Assembly (NCBI RefSeq): GCF_900289115.1 | Contig: NZ_LT985196.1 | Coordinates: 2,056,751-2,120,750, forward strand | Length of the DNA: 64,000 nt | From: Janibacter massiliensis | Lineage (GTDB): Bacteria; Actinomycetota; Actinomycetes; Actinomycetales; Dermatophilaceae | Direction: 5' to 3' | Position numbers and translations under genes: made by a program | Shown: positions 18,967 through 28,332 of the stretch, one piece after another | Position numbering within the stretch: position 1 is the first letter of the stretch | How the letters are laid out: every line of letters begins with the position of its first letter | The notes under the pieces: generated by a model | The model's database searches: none | What the model saw: only the letters and a program-made list of their open reading frames with translations | What the model was told of the DNA's origin: nothing

Positions 18967-20595
18967 TCAGCGGATCGCGCTGATCCGCCAGGCTCCGTCG
19001 TCGAACCGCAGTTCGAACGTGAGCCGGCGGCCCGGTTCCGCGCGGACTGCCTCCCGCGTGCCGTCCGCGCCGAGCCGCGCGTGCTGCGCCGTCGCGACGA
19101 CGGCGGTGACCGTGGCCCGTCCACCGGCCGGTCCCCGGATCGCCCGCGACGCGTCGACCGTGAAGGCCACCCCGGAGTAGCGGGTGCCCGTGCGGTCCAG
19201 GCGGCGCAGCAGCGCGCGGTCGGTCCGTGCCGCCGGAGAGCCGTCGACGGTCGTCCGAGCCAGCATCTCGGGGCTCCCTGCGTTCATCGCCTCCGCCCGC
19301 AGCCGGGCCAGGGCCGCGATGACGGCTCCCGGCCGACGTCGTGGCGCGGAGCGGTCGGACAGGGCAGGCACCGTGCCGCGAGGCTGCGCGGACGACCGTC
19401 CCGTCGAGGGCGGGCCGGACGCCGGCGGGCTCGCTGGGGACGGCGCCTCCGCGGACGCTGCTCCCGGCGGGGCCACGGCCGGGGTCGCCTCGGCTCGCGA
19501 GGCGACCCGGTCCCACGGCACCGCCGCGGCGCCGACGAGCATCACGGACGCCACCAGGATCGCGGCCCTGCCCGACACCACCCGGCGCGCAGCCGACGGG
19601 GGCCCGCTGCTCTCGGCGCGGCGGGTGCGGGCGCGTTCGGCCCTCCGTCGCTCGCGACGAGTCATCGGGACCTCGACCGTCGGGACAGGGTCGTCCCACC
19701 ACCGACCCGGCCCGGCCGGCTCCCCGCGGGAGCCCTCCCGGATGCGCCGCGTCAGGCCTCGGACCGCACTCTCCCCCACGACGAGGCGGATGGGCTCGGG
19801 CTCGGCGGCGTCGAAGACCGCGGTCGCGACGTCGGCCGCCGACGGACGGTCGGCGGGGTCGGCCGCGAGGCACCGCCGGATCACCTCGACGAGCGGGACC
19901 GGGACGGGCGCGTGGATGAGCTCGGCCAGGTCCTTGCGGGCGGGTGCGAGGGCGGGGATCGCGCCGGTGAGGCAGTACCACCCGAGCACCCCGAGGGCGT
20001 GCACGTCCGACGCCGCCACGGGGTCTCCCCCGGCCTCCACCTCGGGAGGGGTCCACCCGTCGGTCCCGAACGTCGGGCCGGGGGCCTCGCCGACGAGCCG
20101 GGGCACGCCGAGGTCGGCGACCACCGGCCGGCCTGACAGGTCGAGCAGGACGTTTCCCGGGGTGAGGTCGCCGTGCACGATCCCCGTGGCGTGGAGCCCG
20201 GCGACGGCGCGGGCGACCGGCGCGAGGACCGTCACCGTCTCCCCGGCGGACAGGTGGCCCCGGGCGCTCACGGTGTCCGCGAGGCTGCCGCCCTCGGCGA
20301 GATCGAGCACGAGCGCGATCCGCCCGCCGGGGAGACTGATCGTCTCGTGCAGCCGGACGACGTGGTCGACGGCGAGGTCCTGGAGCACGGCGAACTCCCG
20401 TATCGCGTGCTCGCTCGCGTCGGCCGCGACGATCTTGATCGCGCGGGCGCCCCCGTCCGCGGAGCAGCACCCCGCCCAGACGTGGCTGGTGCCGCCGCCG
20501 CCGATGTACCGGTCGATCTCGTACCCGGGCACCTCCGGCGGCTCGTGGCCGTCCGGTCGCCCCGGCGTCGTCCTCGTTCCCTCTTCGCGTCGCAC
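18967..20595 (-). CDS. PknB-like Ser/Thr protein kinase, membrane-anchored
   Basis: Kinase domain (about 25-265), an Arg-rich juxtamembrane stretch, one transmembrane helix (about 344-360) and a roughly 180-residue extracytoplasmic part ending in a domain rich in beta strands. Glycine loop GGGGTSHVW, Lys54, Glu67, Asn148 and an Asp161-Leu-Gly motif are present. The usual HRD is HGD (141-143), so the regulatory Arg is missing and DFG is DLG; weak activity or a pseudokinase is possible. The GTG at 20595 is a guess; the frame is open to 20688. It ends 6 bases from the epimerase gene, convergent, and is divergent from lipB. Confidence 0.8.
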   Translation of the reverse strand: MRREEGTRTTPGRPDGHEPPEVPGYEIDRYIGGGGTSHVWAGCCSADGGARAIKIVAADASEHAIREFAVLQDLAVDHVVRLHETISLPGGRIALVLDLAEGGSLADTVSARGHLSAGETVTVLAPVARAVAGLHATGIVHGDLTPGNVLLDLSGRPVVADLGVPRLVGEAPGPTFGTDGWTPPEVEAGGDPVAASDVHALGVLGWYCLTGAIPALAPARKDLAELIHAPVPVPLVEVIRRCLAADPADRPSAADVATAVFDAAEPEPIRLVVGESAVRGLTRRIREGSRGEPAGPGRWWDDPVPTVEVPMTRRERRRAERARTRRAESSGPPSAARRVVSGRAAILVASVMLVGAAAVPWDRVASRAEATPAVAPPGAASAEAPSPASPPASGPPSTGRSSAQPRGTVPALSDRSAPRRRPGAVIAALARLRAEAMNAGSPEMLARTTVDGSPAARTDRALLRRLDRTGTRYSGVAFTVDASRAIRGPAGGRATVTAVVATAQHARLGADGTREAVRAEPGRRLTFELRFDDGAWRISAIR

Positions 20596-20689
20596 GTCTC
20601 CACGGTGCCGGACCTGACCCGTCCTGCCGGGCGGTTGTCCACAGGCCCGGCCGGCGGCAGCCAGCGCTATGACCTGCGTCACGCACACC

Positions 20690-20702
20690 TAGGATGCCGG
20701 TC
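20690..20702 (+). promoter_or_regulatory. leaderless -10 element of lipB
   Basis: TAGGAT at 20690-20695 is followed by seven bases and then the lipB ATG. It is one of the best TANNNT matches in the window and decides the start at 20703 over the ATG at 20694, which lies inside the hexamer. Confidence 0.6.
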
Positions 20703-21332
20703 ATGCGGATCGAGCACCTTGGCTTCTCGCCGGACACCGTCGACTACACGCAGGCGTGGGACGAGCAGCGTCGGATCCACGCGGAGGTCGCCGACGGGCT
20801 GCGGGAGGACACCGTGCTGCTGCTCGAGCACAGGGCCGTCTACACCGCCGGCAAGCGGACCGAGCCGCACGAGCGGCCGTTCGACGGGACCACGGTCATC
20901 GACGTCGATCGCGGGGGGAAGGTGACGTGGCACGGTCCCGGCCAGATCACGGGGTACCCGATCGTGCGGCTGCCGTCACCGGTCGACGTCGTCGCGCACG
21001 TCCGGCGCCTCGAGGAGGTGATGGTCCGCACGTGCACCGAGATCGGCGTCGCGGTCGACCGCGTCGAGGGCCGCAGCGGCGTCTGGGTGCTCGCCGACGA
21101 CCGGGGGCCGGACCGGAAGGTCGGGGCCATCGGCATCCGGGTGAGCCGGGACGTGACGATGCACGGGTTCGCGCTCAACTGCGACCCAGACCTGTCGTGG
21201 GCCGACAACGTCATCGCGTGCGGGATCGCCGACGCCGGGGTGACCTCGCTCAGCCGGGAGCTCGGTCGGGACGTCCCCGTCGCGGAGGTGCTGCCGGTGC
21301 TCGAGCGGCACCTCGTCGACGTCCTCGCCTGA
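20703..21332 (+). CDS. lipB: lipoyl(octanoyl) transferase
   Basis: Transfers the octanoyl group from acyl carrier protein to lipoyl domains of E2 and GcvH. The 209-residue protein has [17 protein letters not shown], the catalytic Lys139 (KVGAIGI) and Cys173 (IACGI), the same pair spacing as in M. tuberculosis LipB. LipA, encoded 680 bases further on, then inserts the sulfurs. Confidence 0.97.
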   Translation: MRIEHLGFSPDTVDYTQAWDEQRRIHAEVADGLREDTVLLLEHRAVYTAGKRTEPHERPFDGTTVIDVDRGGKVTWHGPGQITGYPIVRLPSPVDVVAHVRRLEEVMVRTCTEIGVAVDRVEGRSGVWVLADDRGPDRKVGAIGIRVSRDVTMHGFALNCDPDLSWADNVIACGIADAGVTSLSRELGRDVPVAEVLPVLERHLVDVLA

Positions 21333-21369
21333 GGGGTTCGGGGTCGCAGCGGGGCACGCTCGCGCCTGG

Positions 21370-21816
21370 TCAGTGCAGGTGCGTCCACGGCTTGTCGAGC
21401 CGGAACCGGCGGCCGCTCAGCTCCGTCGGCTCGATCTCGACGACGACGTTCTTCACGGTCGGCACCCACGGTCGCAGCGGCAGCGACTCGGCACGGTAGA
21501 CCTCGTCGCCCTCGAGGACGCGGGCACGGCCGCGGACGATGACGCTGGCCGCGGTGTCGTCCGTGTAGTCGTCGATCTCGAACGCGACGTCGGCGTTCAT
21601 GACGACCCCGAGCAGCTTGTTGCCCTCCGCCGTCCGGAAGAGCATCGTCCGGTTGTCGACCGCGTAGTTGATCGGCGTGATGTGGACCTCGCCGGCCAGG
21701 TGGAAGGCGAGACGGCCGAACTCGTTCTCCTTGAGCATCTGCCAGCACTCGTCGGCGGTCATCACGCCGATGGGCTCGTCCACCGTCAGCTCGGCGTTCC
21801 TGGGGTTCTCGCTCAT
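21370..21816 (-). CDS. pyridoxamine 5'-phosphate oxidase-fold protein
   Basis: A 148-residue split-barrel flavin/F420-binding protein. Motifs include [37 protein letters not shown] and [15 protein letters not shown]. The closest known relatives are NimA-like and F420-dependent reductases; the actual substrate is unknown. The start MSENPRN is preceded by GGAAGGA; the open frame extends further upstream without a better site. It is divergent from lipA. Confidence 0.87.
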   Translation of the reverse strand: MSENPRNAELTVDEPIGVMTADECWQMLKENEFGRLAFHLAGEVHITPINYAVDNRTMLFRTAEGNKLLGVVMNADVAFEIDDYTDDTAASVIVRGRARVLEGDEVYRAESLPLRPWVPTVKNVVVEIEPTELSGRRFRLDKPWTHLH

Positions 21817-22013
21817 GTGGCGTCCTTCCCACGGGCGCGGCCGACCCGGCGTCGGCACGCGGGCTCCGGCCGGGCTTCCGGCCTCGGGTCCAATCTAGCG
21901 CTCCCGCCCGGTGCCGTGGGGGCGGCCCGACGGCCCCGCCCGCGGCCCCGGCGCGTAGGCTGGAGTCCCTGTCCGGCGACCCCGGACCGCCCCCGAGTTC
22001 CGCAGGAGAGCAC

Positions 22014-23033
22014 GTGACCGTCGCCCCCGAGGGCCGTCGTCTGCTCCGTGTCGAGGCCCGCAACGCGCAGACCCCGATCGAGCGCAAGCCGAGCTGGATC
22101 CGCACGACCGCGAAGATGGGCCCGGAGTACACGCAGATCCGCTCGCTCGTGAAGGGCGGCGGGCTCCACACGGTGTGCGAGGAGGCGGGCTGCCCGAACA
22201 TCTTCGAGTGCTGGGAGGACCGCGAGGCGACCTTCCTCATCGGCGGTGACGTCTGCACGCGGCGGTGCGACTTCTGCGACATCGCGACGGGCCGGCCTGC
22301 GGCGCTCGACCTCGACGAGCCCCGACGGGTCGCCGAGTCGGTCCGCCAGATGGGGCTGCGGTACTCGACCGTGACGGGCGTGGCCCGCGACGACCAGCCG
22401 GACGGTGCGGCGAGGCTGTACGCGGACACGATCCGGGAGATCCACGCGATGAATCCGACCACCGGCGTCGAGATCCTGCCGCCGGACTTCGGCGCGCGGC
22501 CGGAGCTCGTGGGCCAGGTGTTCGACGCCCGGCCCGAGGTCTTCGCCCACAACCTCGAGACCGTGCCGCGGATCTTCAAGCGGATCCGCCCGGCGTTCAC
22601 CTACGAGAAGTCGCTGCGCGTGCTGACGATGGCGCGCGATGCGGAGCTGGTGACGAAGTCGAACCTCATCCTCGGCATGGGTGAGCGCGAGGACGAGATC
22701 GAGGCCGCGATCCGCGACCTGCACGACGCCGGCTGCGACATCCTCACGATCACGCAGTACCTGCGGCCGTCGCCGACGCACCACCCGATCGACCGGTGGG
22801 TCAAGCCCGAGGAGTTCCTCCACTGGAGCGACCTGGCCGAGGAGGTCGGGTTCAAGGGCGTCATGGCCGGGCCGCTCGTGCGTTCGTCGTACCGTGCCGG
22901 TCGGCTGTGGGCGCAGGCGATGCGCCGCTGGGGCCGACCCGTGCCCGAGCACCTGGCCCACCTGGCCGAGAACTCCTCCCCCGCCCGACAGGAGGCCGCG
23001 TCCCTCGTCGCGGCCGGATCGACAGAGAGCTGA
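22014..23033 (+). CDS. lipA: lipoyl synthase
   Basis: Radical-SAM enzyme that inserts two sulfur atoms into octanoyl groups. It has both clusters: the auxiliary cluster Cys55, Cys60, Cys66 and the radical-SAM CxxxCxxC at Cys81, Cys85, Cys88. The C-terminal RSSYRAG supplies the known Ser ligand of the auxiliary cluster. GTG start with AGGAGA upstream; a TAGGCT hexamer at 21956-21961 may be the promoter. The 339-residue length is usual. Confidence 0.98.
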   Translation: MTVAPEGRRLLRVEARNAQTPIERKPSWIRTTAKMGPEYTQIRSLVKGGGLHTVCEEAGCPNIFECWEDREATFLIGGDVCTRRCDFCDIATGRPAALDLDEPRRVAESVRQMGLRYSTVTGVARDDQPDGAARLYADTIREIHAMNPTTGVEILPPDFGARPELVGQVFDARPEVFAHNLETVPRIFKRIRPAFTYEKSLRVLTMARDAELVTKSNLILGMGEREDEIEAAIRDLHDAGCDILTITQYLRPSPTHHPIDRWVKPEEFLHWSDLAEEVGFKGVMAGPLVRSSYRAGRLWAQAMRRWGRPVPEHLAHLAENSSPARQEAASLVAAGSTES

Positions 23034-23044
23034 GCCGACCCACG

Positions 23045-23833
23045 ATGGCACGCAAGGACACGAAGGCCCCGAAGAGCACGGGCGCGACGGCCGCCACCAA
23101 GGGCGCGAGGAAGCCACCGGCAGCGGAGGGGACCGACGGCGCGGGCAAGAAGCAGAACCCGCTCAAGCAGATGGTGACGGTCTACCGGACGATCAAGCCG
23201 GTCGATCCGCAGATCGGCCTGTGGATGGTCGGCGCCGCCGTCGTCGTCCTCCTGCTCGGCACGCTCATCGGATCCTTCTTCGGGCCCTGGTGGGTCGGGC
23301 TGCTCATCGCTCTGCCGTTCGCGGTCGTCGCCGCGATCGTCGTCCTCGGCCGCCGCGGTGAGAAGGCGGCGTACAAGCAGATCGAGGGCCAGCCGGGGGC
23401 GACCTCCGGGGCGATGGGCTCGCTGCGCGGGTGGTACACCGACCAGGAGCCCGTCGCGGCCGAGGCCCAGCGCGGCGGCGACCTCGCGAGCACCGCGCTG
23501 GTCTTCCGCGCGCTCGGCCGGCCGGGTGTCGTGCTGCTCGCCGAGGGTCCGCGTGGTCGGGCGGAGAAGCTGCTGGCCAAGGAGAAGAAGAAGGTCGAGC
23601 GCGTCGCGCCCGGCGTCGCGGTCCACACCTTCCACGTCGGCACCGGCGAGGACGACCTGCCGGTCTCGAAGATCACCCGCACCCTGACGCGGCTCAAGCC
23701 CGTGCTGAGCAAGGACGAGATGGCCGTGGTCAACAAGCGGCTGCGGTCGATCCCCGGGATGCGGCAGAACATCCCCGCGGGCGTCGACCCGACCCGTGCC
23801 CGGATGGACCGACGGGCGCTGCGAGGCCGCTGA
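23045..23833 (+). CDS. DUF4191 membrane protein
   Basis: An actinobacterial family of unknown function nearly always found after lipA. The 262-residue protein has a Lys/Ala-rich N-terminus, the conserved MVTVYRTIKPVDPQIG, two transmembrane helices (about 60-80 and 84-104) and a long cytoplasmic C-terminus with KKKVERVAPGV and RIRR-like basic patches. Starts 11 bases after lipA. Confidence 0.92.
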   Translation: MARKDTKAPKSTGATAATKGARKPPAAEGTDGAGKKQNPLKQMVTVYRTIKPVDPQIGLWMVGAAVVVLLLGTLIGSFFGPWWVGLLIALPFAVVAAIVVLGRRGEKAAYKQIEGQPGATSGAMGSLRGWYTDQEPVAAEAQRGGDLASTALVFRALGRPGVVLLAEGPRGRAEKLLAKEKKKVERVAPGVAVHTFHVGTGEDDLPVSKITRTLTRLKPVLSKDEMAVVNKRLRSIPGMRQNIPAGVDPTRARMDRRALRGR

Positions 23834-23846
23834 CCCCGCAGCGCCG

Positions 23847-23885
23847 CGTCGGGTCCACCACCGGGGTCAGGTGGTCGGCCCGACG
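23847..23885. terminator. probable bidirectional terminator
   Basis: Inverted repeat CGTCGGG (23847-23853) ... CCCGACG (23879-23885), with inner CCACC/GGTGG pairing, between the convergent DUF4191 and TauD-type genes. It overlaps the end of the dioxygenase gene. There is no T tract. Confidence 0.45.
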
Positions 23886-24751
23886 GGTCGGTCGCCCCTG
23901 ATCGTCACGCGGGCCATGACCCTGGGCTGGGTGTAGTCCCTGTTCGCATAGTGGGCCGTCGAGCGGTTGTCCCACACCCCGACGTCCCCGACCGCCCAGC
24001 GGTGCCGGATGGTGTGCTCGGGCTTGGTCAGGTGTGCGTAGAGCAGGTCAAGGATCCCCCGGCTCTCGGCGTCCGAGACGCCGACGATGTGCGAGGTGAA
24101 CCCCGGGTTGACGAAGAGCCCGCGCCGCCCGCTCACGGGGTGCACGCGCACGACGGGATGCTCGACCGGCGTCAGGCCGGTGACCGTCCGGCCGTCCCAC
24201 TCGTTGCCGCGCCCGCCATGGCGGCGCAGGTAGGCCCCCCACTCCCGGTTCCCGTCGTGGACGGCGGTCAGCCCGTCGACGAGGCGGCGCACGGGCTCCG
24301 AGAGGGACTCGTAGGCCAGCTGCGAGTCGGCCCAGCTCGTGTCGCCGCCGGTGTCCGGCAGCCGCACCGCCCGCAGCACGGAGGCCGCCGGAGGGGTCTG
24401 CATGAAGGTCACGTCGGTGTGCCACTCGTCGGAGAACGAGAACTCCGGGTCCGTGCTGTCGATCGGGTAGATCTCGGCGTGGGCCGCGGCGGTCGCGGCG
24501 ACCGGGTGGCCTGCGGTGGGCTTCCCGAGCCGGGAGGCGAACGCGACCTGGTCGGCGTCGGCGAGGTCCTGCCCGCGGAAGAAGAGGACCTTGTGCTCCA
24601 CGAGGGCGCCGCGGAGCTGCTCCATCTGGACCTCGGTCGGACGCCGAAGGTCGATCCCGTGCACGATGGCGCCGAAGCCTGGCCCGAGCCGTTCGAGCTC
24701 CAGCCCGGCTCGGAGGCTCGGGGTCGCGGGCGCGGTGGCGATGGTGGTCAT
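23867..24751 (-). CDS. TauD/TfdA family alpha-ketoglutarate-dependent dioxygenase
   Basis: Fe(II) dioxygenase of 294 residues, likely releasing sulfite from taurine or an alkylsulfonate, or sulfate from an alkyl sulfate (AtsK-like). Iron ligands His111 and Asp113 (EWHTDVTF) and His267 (STAHYANRD), and the 2-oxoglutarate Arg near 277-281, are present. It is the last gene of the transporter cassette at 24780-27558, and that context supports a sulfur-scavenging role. Ribosome site AAGGA before the ATG. Confidence 0.9.
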   Translation of the reverse strand: MTTIATAPATPSLRAGLELERLGPGFGAIVHGIDLRRPTEVQMEQLRGALVEHKVLFFRGQDLADADQVAFASRLGKPTAGHPVAATAAAHAEIYPIDSTDPEFSFSDEWHTDVTFMQTPPAASVLRAVRLPDTGGDTSWADSQLAYESLSEPVRRLVDGLTAVHDGNREWGAYLRRHGGRGNEWDGRTVTGLTPVEHPVVRVHPVSGRRGLFVNPGFTSHIVGVSDAESRGILDLLYAHLTKPEHTIRHRWAVGDVGVWDNRSTAHYANRDYTQPRVMARVTIRGDRPVGPTT

Positions 24752-24779
24752 GGCGGTCCTTTCGTCGAGGCTGGTCTGA

Positions 24780-25565
24780 TCAGGCGGCGGCGGCGCGCAG
24801 CTCGGCGCTGACGATCTGCCGGAGGGCTGCGAACTGCGGGTGGGAACGGACGGCGAGCGGGTCGGTACCGTCGCGCGGGAGCGGGACCGGGACGTCGAGG
24901 GCGATCCGACCCGGTGAGCGGGACAGCACGACGATGCGGCTCCCGAGGAAGACCGCCTCGTCGACGCTGTGCGTCACGAAGATCGACGTCCGGTCCCGGC
25001 TGGCGCTCGAGCCGCGCAGGTCCTCCTGCAGGCGCTCGCGGGTCAACGCGTCGAGCGCGGCGAACGGCTCGTCGAGGAGCAGCAGGTCCGAGGGCACCGC
25101 GAGCGCGCGGGCGATGGCGACCCGCTGCTGCTGACCGCCCGACAGCTCCCACGTCCTCCGGTGCGACACGCCCGGCAGACCGACCTGCTCGAGGAGGGCC
25201 TCCCGCTGGGCGGTGCGCTCGTCCGCCGGGACTCCCCCGGTGGCGAGAGCGAGGTCGATGTTTCCACCGACGGTGCGCCACGGCAGGAGCCTCGGCTGCT
25301 GGAAGACGATGCCCGAGCGGCCCGGTCGAGCGGCCGCGCCATCCACGAGGACCGTCCCTTCGGTGGGGTCCTCGAAGCCGGCCACGAGGCGCAGCAGCGT
25401 GCTCTTCCCACATCCGGACGCCCCGACGACGACGACGAACTCGCCCCGCCGGATGGTCAGGTCGACCGGTCCGAGCGCCGTCGTCGCGGTCCGGCCGGAG
25501 CCGTACCGATGGACGACCCCGCGCGCCTCGAGCACGGGCGCGTCGTCGTCACTTGCCGAGGACAC
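24780..25565 (-). CDS. ABC transporter ATP-binding protein, sulfonate/taurine type
   Basis: ATPase of 261 residues with Walker A GASGCGKST (48-56), Q-loop, signature LSGGQ (141-145), Walker B LLLLDEP and switch His (FVTHSVDEAVFLG). The PFAALDALTRERLQEDL stretch marks the nitrate/sulfonate/taurine subfamily. The GTG start at 25565 overlaps the end of the binding-protein gene by 17 bases; a later GTG at 25535 is possible. Works with the permease at 26653 and lipoprotein at 25549. Confidence 0.93.
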   Translation of the reverse strand: MSSASDDDAPVLEARGVVHRYGSGRTATTALGPVDLTIRRGEFVVVVGASGCGKSTLLRLVAGFEDPTEGTVLVDGAAARPGRSGIVFQQPRLLPWRTVGGNIDLALATGGVPADERTAQREALLEQVGLPGVSHRRTWELSGGQQQRVAIARALAVPSDLLLLDEPFAALDALTRERLQEDLRGSSASRDRTSIFVTHSVDEAVFLGSRIVVLSRSPGRIALDVPVPLPRDGTDPLAVRSHPQFAALRQIVSAELRAAAA

Positions 25566-26613
25566 CGGGGAGGCCCTTCGTGTAGATCGCCTTGCGGAAG
25601 ACGTCCTCGGCTGGGGCTGCCGGGATCTTGTCCAGTCCGGCGAGGAACGTGGCGGCGTCGTGGAGGTTCTTCGCGACCGCACCCGGCGCGCCGTCCGTGC
25701 CGAGCCACGTGGCGCTGGTCTGCTCCTGCGGCGAGAGGAACACTCCCTGGGACAGCTGGCCCGAGGCTTCCTCCGGGGTGACGCCCAGCTCGGCGGCCAC
25801 CGCCTTCGCGGCCTGATCCGACTTCTCCCGGATGAGCGTCGTGGCCTCGGTCTGGACCTTCCGCCACGCGTCGATGACCTCTGGGCGCTCGGCGGCCAGC
25901 GTGTTGCTCACGACCCCGAGGTCGAGGGTGGGCTTGCCGCCCTTGGCCAGCTCGGCGCTGGTGACGAGAGTCTTGCCGTCCTTGCGCAGCGTCTCCAGGA
26001 CCGGCAGCCACACGTACGCGGCGTCGATGTCTCCCCGCTTCCAGGCCGCGAGGATGTCCTGGGGCTGGAGGTCGACGAGCGTGACGTCCGTGTCGGACAG
26101 GCCCTCGCGATCGAGCGCGGCGAGGAGGCTGTAGTGCGCCGTCGAGGCGAACGGGGTGGCGATGCGCTTGCCCCGCAGGTCCTTCACTGACGACACCCCG
26201 GCTGCGTTCCGCGCGACGAGTGCCTCGTTCTTGCCGGCCACGTCGAGGATGTAGGCGACCGAGTACGGGATGTTCAGCGGCTCGGACAGACCTCGGGCGA
26301 CCGGGCTGGAGCCGATCGCCCCGATGTCGACCGCCTCGGCGATGAACGCGGTGTTGATGCTGGCGCCGGAGTCGAAGGCCTTCCACTCGATCGTGTAGTC
26401 CGGGAGGGCCTTCTCGAGCAGCTTCTGGTTCTTCACGATGAGGTCCCCGCTGGGGAACTTCTGGTACGCGATCCGGATGACCGTCTTGCTGCCCTTGCCC
26501 TTGCTCGAGCTCGTGGAGGAGGTGGAGCAGCCGGCGGCACCCAGCCCCAGAGTGAGGACCGCGGCGGTGAGGGCCGAGCGGCGGGTGAGCTGGGGCGAGG
26601 GCGTGGTGGACAC
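25549..26613 (-). CDS. ABC transporter substrate-binding lipoprotein, aliphatic sulfonate type
   Basis: A SsuA/TauA-like binding protein (354 residues) with a signal peptide and lipobox GAAGC (Cys29). The mature part begins with a Ser/Thr/Lys linker, then IRIAYQKFPSGDLIVKN, GSSPVARGL and ATPFASTAHYSLL, typical of this family. I chose GTG 26613 because AGGAAA stands six bases upstream; the ATG at 26649 has no ribosome site. Binds the substrate outside the membrane for the permease and ATPase of the same operon. Confidence 0.92.
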   Translation of the reverse strand: MSTTPSPQLTRRSALTAAVLTLGLGAAGCSTSSTSSSKGKGSKTVIRIAYQKFPSGDLIVKNQKLLEKALPDYTIEWKAFDSGASINTAFIAEAVDIGAIGSSPVARGLSEPLNIPYSVAYILDVAGKNEALVARNAAGVSSVKDLRGKRIATPFASTAHYSLLAALDREGLSDTDVTLVDLQPQDILAAWKRGDIDAAYVWLPVLETLRKDGKTLVTSAELAKGGKPTLDLGVVSNTLAAERPEVIDAWRKVQTEATTLIREKSDQAAKAVAAELGVTPEEASGQLSQGVFLSPQEQTSATWLGTDGAPGAVAKNLHDAATFLAGLDKIPAAPAEDVFRKAIYTKGLPGVLGK

Positions 26614-26652
26614 GGTGTTTCCTTTCGGTGGATGGATCTTGGAGGTCATGGG

Positions 26653-27558
26653 TCAGGAGTTGCCGCGCCACGGCGCGACGCGGTCGGCGACGGCGGCGAT
26701 GGCACTGTCGATGAGCAGGCCGGAGAAGCCGATGGCGAGGATGCCGACGACGACGACGGCGGTGTTGTTGTAGGCCTGCGCGTCACGCACCATCCCGCCG
26801 ATGCCCGGCAGCCCGTTGACGGTCTCCGCGGCGACGAGGGACGAGTAGGCGATCGCCACCGAGAGCCGGATGCCGGTGAGCACCTCCGGCAGCGCCGACG
26901 GGATGACGACGTGCCGTACGACGCCCGCGCGCCCGAGGCCGATCGATCGGCCCGCCTCGAGGAGCGAGCGGGGAGCCCCCAGGACCGCGCCCGCGGTGAC
27001 GACGGCGACCGGCGGGAGGGCGGCGATGGCCAGCAGGATGACCTTGGGGGTCTCGTCGATGCCGAACCAGATGACGACGAGGCTGAAGTACGCCAGGGGC
27101 GGGAGGTTGCGGACGAAGGTGAGCAGGGGTTCGACGGCGATCCGCAGCGGTGCGACGACACCCATGAGCAGTCCGAGGATGAGGCCCCCCGCGATGCCGA
27201 ACCCGGCGCCGAGTCCGACCCGCTGCAGACTCACCTCGAGGTGCTGCCACCAGGTGAGGCCGTTGTATCCGCCGCTGGCCGGGCTGGAGAGGTCGACGAG
27301 CGTCTGCCAGACGAGCCCGGGCGATGGCCGGAGGGTTGGATCCGGCTCGCCGGCGGCAGAGACCGCCCACCACAGGAGCACGAGGATCGCTGCCGACAGC
27401 AGGCGCAGCCCGATCCGTCCGAGGAGCGGCGGAACACCGAACCGGGGTCGGGACGCCGACGGGGACGCGGGCCGGCGCGTGGGGCGGTGCGGCTCGACAC
27501 CGGCGGGCGTGGCCAGCTCGACGACGGTGGTCCCGCGCGTGGATGGCGTCGTGGACAT
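26653..27558 (-). CDS. ABC transporter permease, sulfonate/taurine type
   Basis: Membrane permease of 301 residues in the SsuC/TauC family, with about six transmembrane helices and the EAA-type loop EAGRSIGLGRAGVVRHVVIP. First gene of the four-gene cassette. The ATG at 27558 has GAGGAG five bases upstream; the frame is open further upstream but that segment is not permease-like. The N-terminal 45 residues are a Pro/Arg-rich cytoplasmic tail. Confidence 0.93.
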   Translation of the reverse strand: MSTTPSTRGTTVVELATPAGVEPHRPTRRPASPSASRPRFGVPPLLGRIGLRLLSAAILVLLWWAVSAAGEPDPTLRPSPGLVWQTLVDLSSPASGGYNGLTWWQHLEVSLQRVGLGAGFGIAGGLILGLLMGVVAPLRIAVEPLLTFVRNLPPLAYFSLVVIWFGIDETPKVILLAIAALPPVAVVTAGAVLGAPRSLLEAGRSIGLGRAGVVRHVVIPSALPEVLTGIRLSVAIAYSSLVAAETVNGLPGIGGMVRDAQAYNNTAVVVVGILAIGFSGLLIDSAIAAVADRVAPWRGNS

Positions 27559-27700
27559 CTGGGCTCCTCGGAGGTCGCAGGTGGTGGCCGCGTGCACTTG
27601 CCGGTGCGGGCACCGGCCTGGTCGTCGTCCCGGTGCACCCCGCTGCATCAGAGGGTTGCCGCCCAGCCAGCCGGGTCTTGACGCTGGGGCTCGTGACCGA

Positions 27701-27742
27701 TGCATAACGTAATACATGGTCAGCGATAACGCCACCTTATCC
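27701..27742. promoter_or_regulatory. candidate operator/promoter region of the sulfonate cassette
   Basis: An AT-richer patch upstream of the cassette holds two palindromes: an imperfect one, TGCATAACGTAATACA (27701-27716), and a clean inverted repeat GATAA-N7-TTATC (27726-27742). The whole gap 27559-27837 is 279 bases and otherwise shows nothing. The regulator is unknown; no regulator gene is adjacent. Confidence 0.4.
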
Positions 27743-27837
27743 CTATGGGCGTGTTCGACGTCGCTCGCGGAGCGAAGGTGAAGGGTGGGGCCGCGACCGG
27801 CCCGCAGTTCTCGCCCGGTAGGTCCGGGGCCGACGCC

Positions 27838-28254
27838 TCAGGCCTGGCCGGACTCCTGGGTCCTGCGGAGGATCGTCCCCGCGGCCATGTCGTGCAGCCC
27901 TCGGCCGTTGCCGTCCATGACGACTGCCGGGACGAGCAGGCACAGGAGCACGGCGCGGATCGTCGACTGGACCAGGGTGGGCCGAGCGCGACCGGGCGCC
28001 ACCACGCCGAGCCCGATCAGTCGATGGCCGAGCGTCCCGCCGGCAAGGGCGACCAGCACCGCGTTCTCCACCAGCAGGACGACCAGCGGACCTAAGGAGC
28101 GCCACTCCGGTGGCATGTCCCACACCCGCGCGACGAGCCCGAAGGCGATGAGGTTGCACGCGGCCCAGTCGATGGCGAGGGCCAGCACCCGACGCCCGAG
28201 CTGCGCGTGGCCGGGGTCGGTCGGCGCGGCGGCGTCGGAGTCGTCGGTCGTCAC
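27838..28254 (-). CDS. RDD domain membrane protein
   Basis: A 138-residue membrane protein beginning with the RDD pattern (LGRRVLALAIDW), with helices around 28-48, 58-78 and 100-118 and GGTLGHRLIGLGVV between. Family function is unclear. The position beside glnA is common in actinobacteria. The GTG start follows TAGGGT by eight bases (28263-28268 opposite strand). Confidence 0.88.
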   Translation of the reverse strand: MTTDDSDAAAPTDPGHAQLGRRVLALAIDWAACNLIAFGLVARVWDMPPEWRSLGPLVVLLVENAVLVALAGGTLGHRLIGLGVVAPGRARPTLVQSTIRAVLLCLLVPAVVMDGNGRGLHDMAAGTILRRTQESGQA

Positions 28255-28332
28255 GGATGAGGACCCTAGCCCGCCGACCGACGATCTCACCCTCCGACCG
28301 CGGGGTTCTGGAATGTGAGACGGCTCGCGCCT

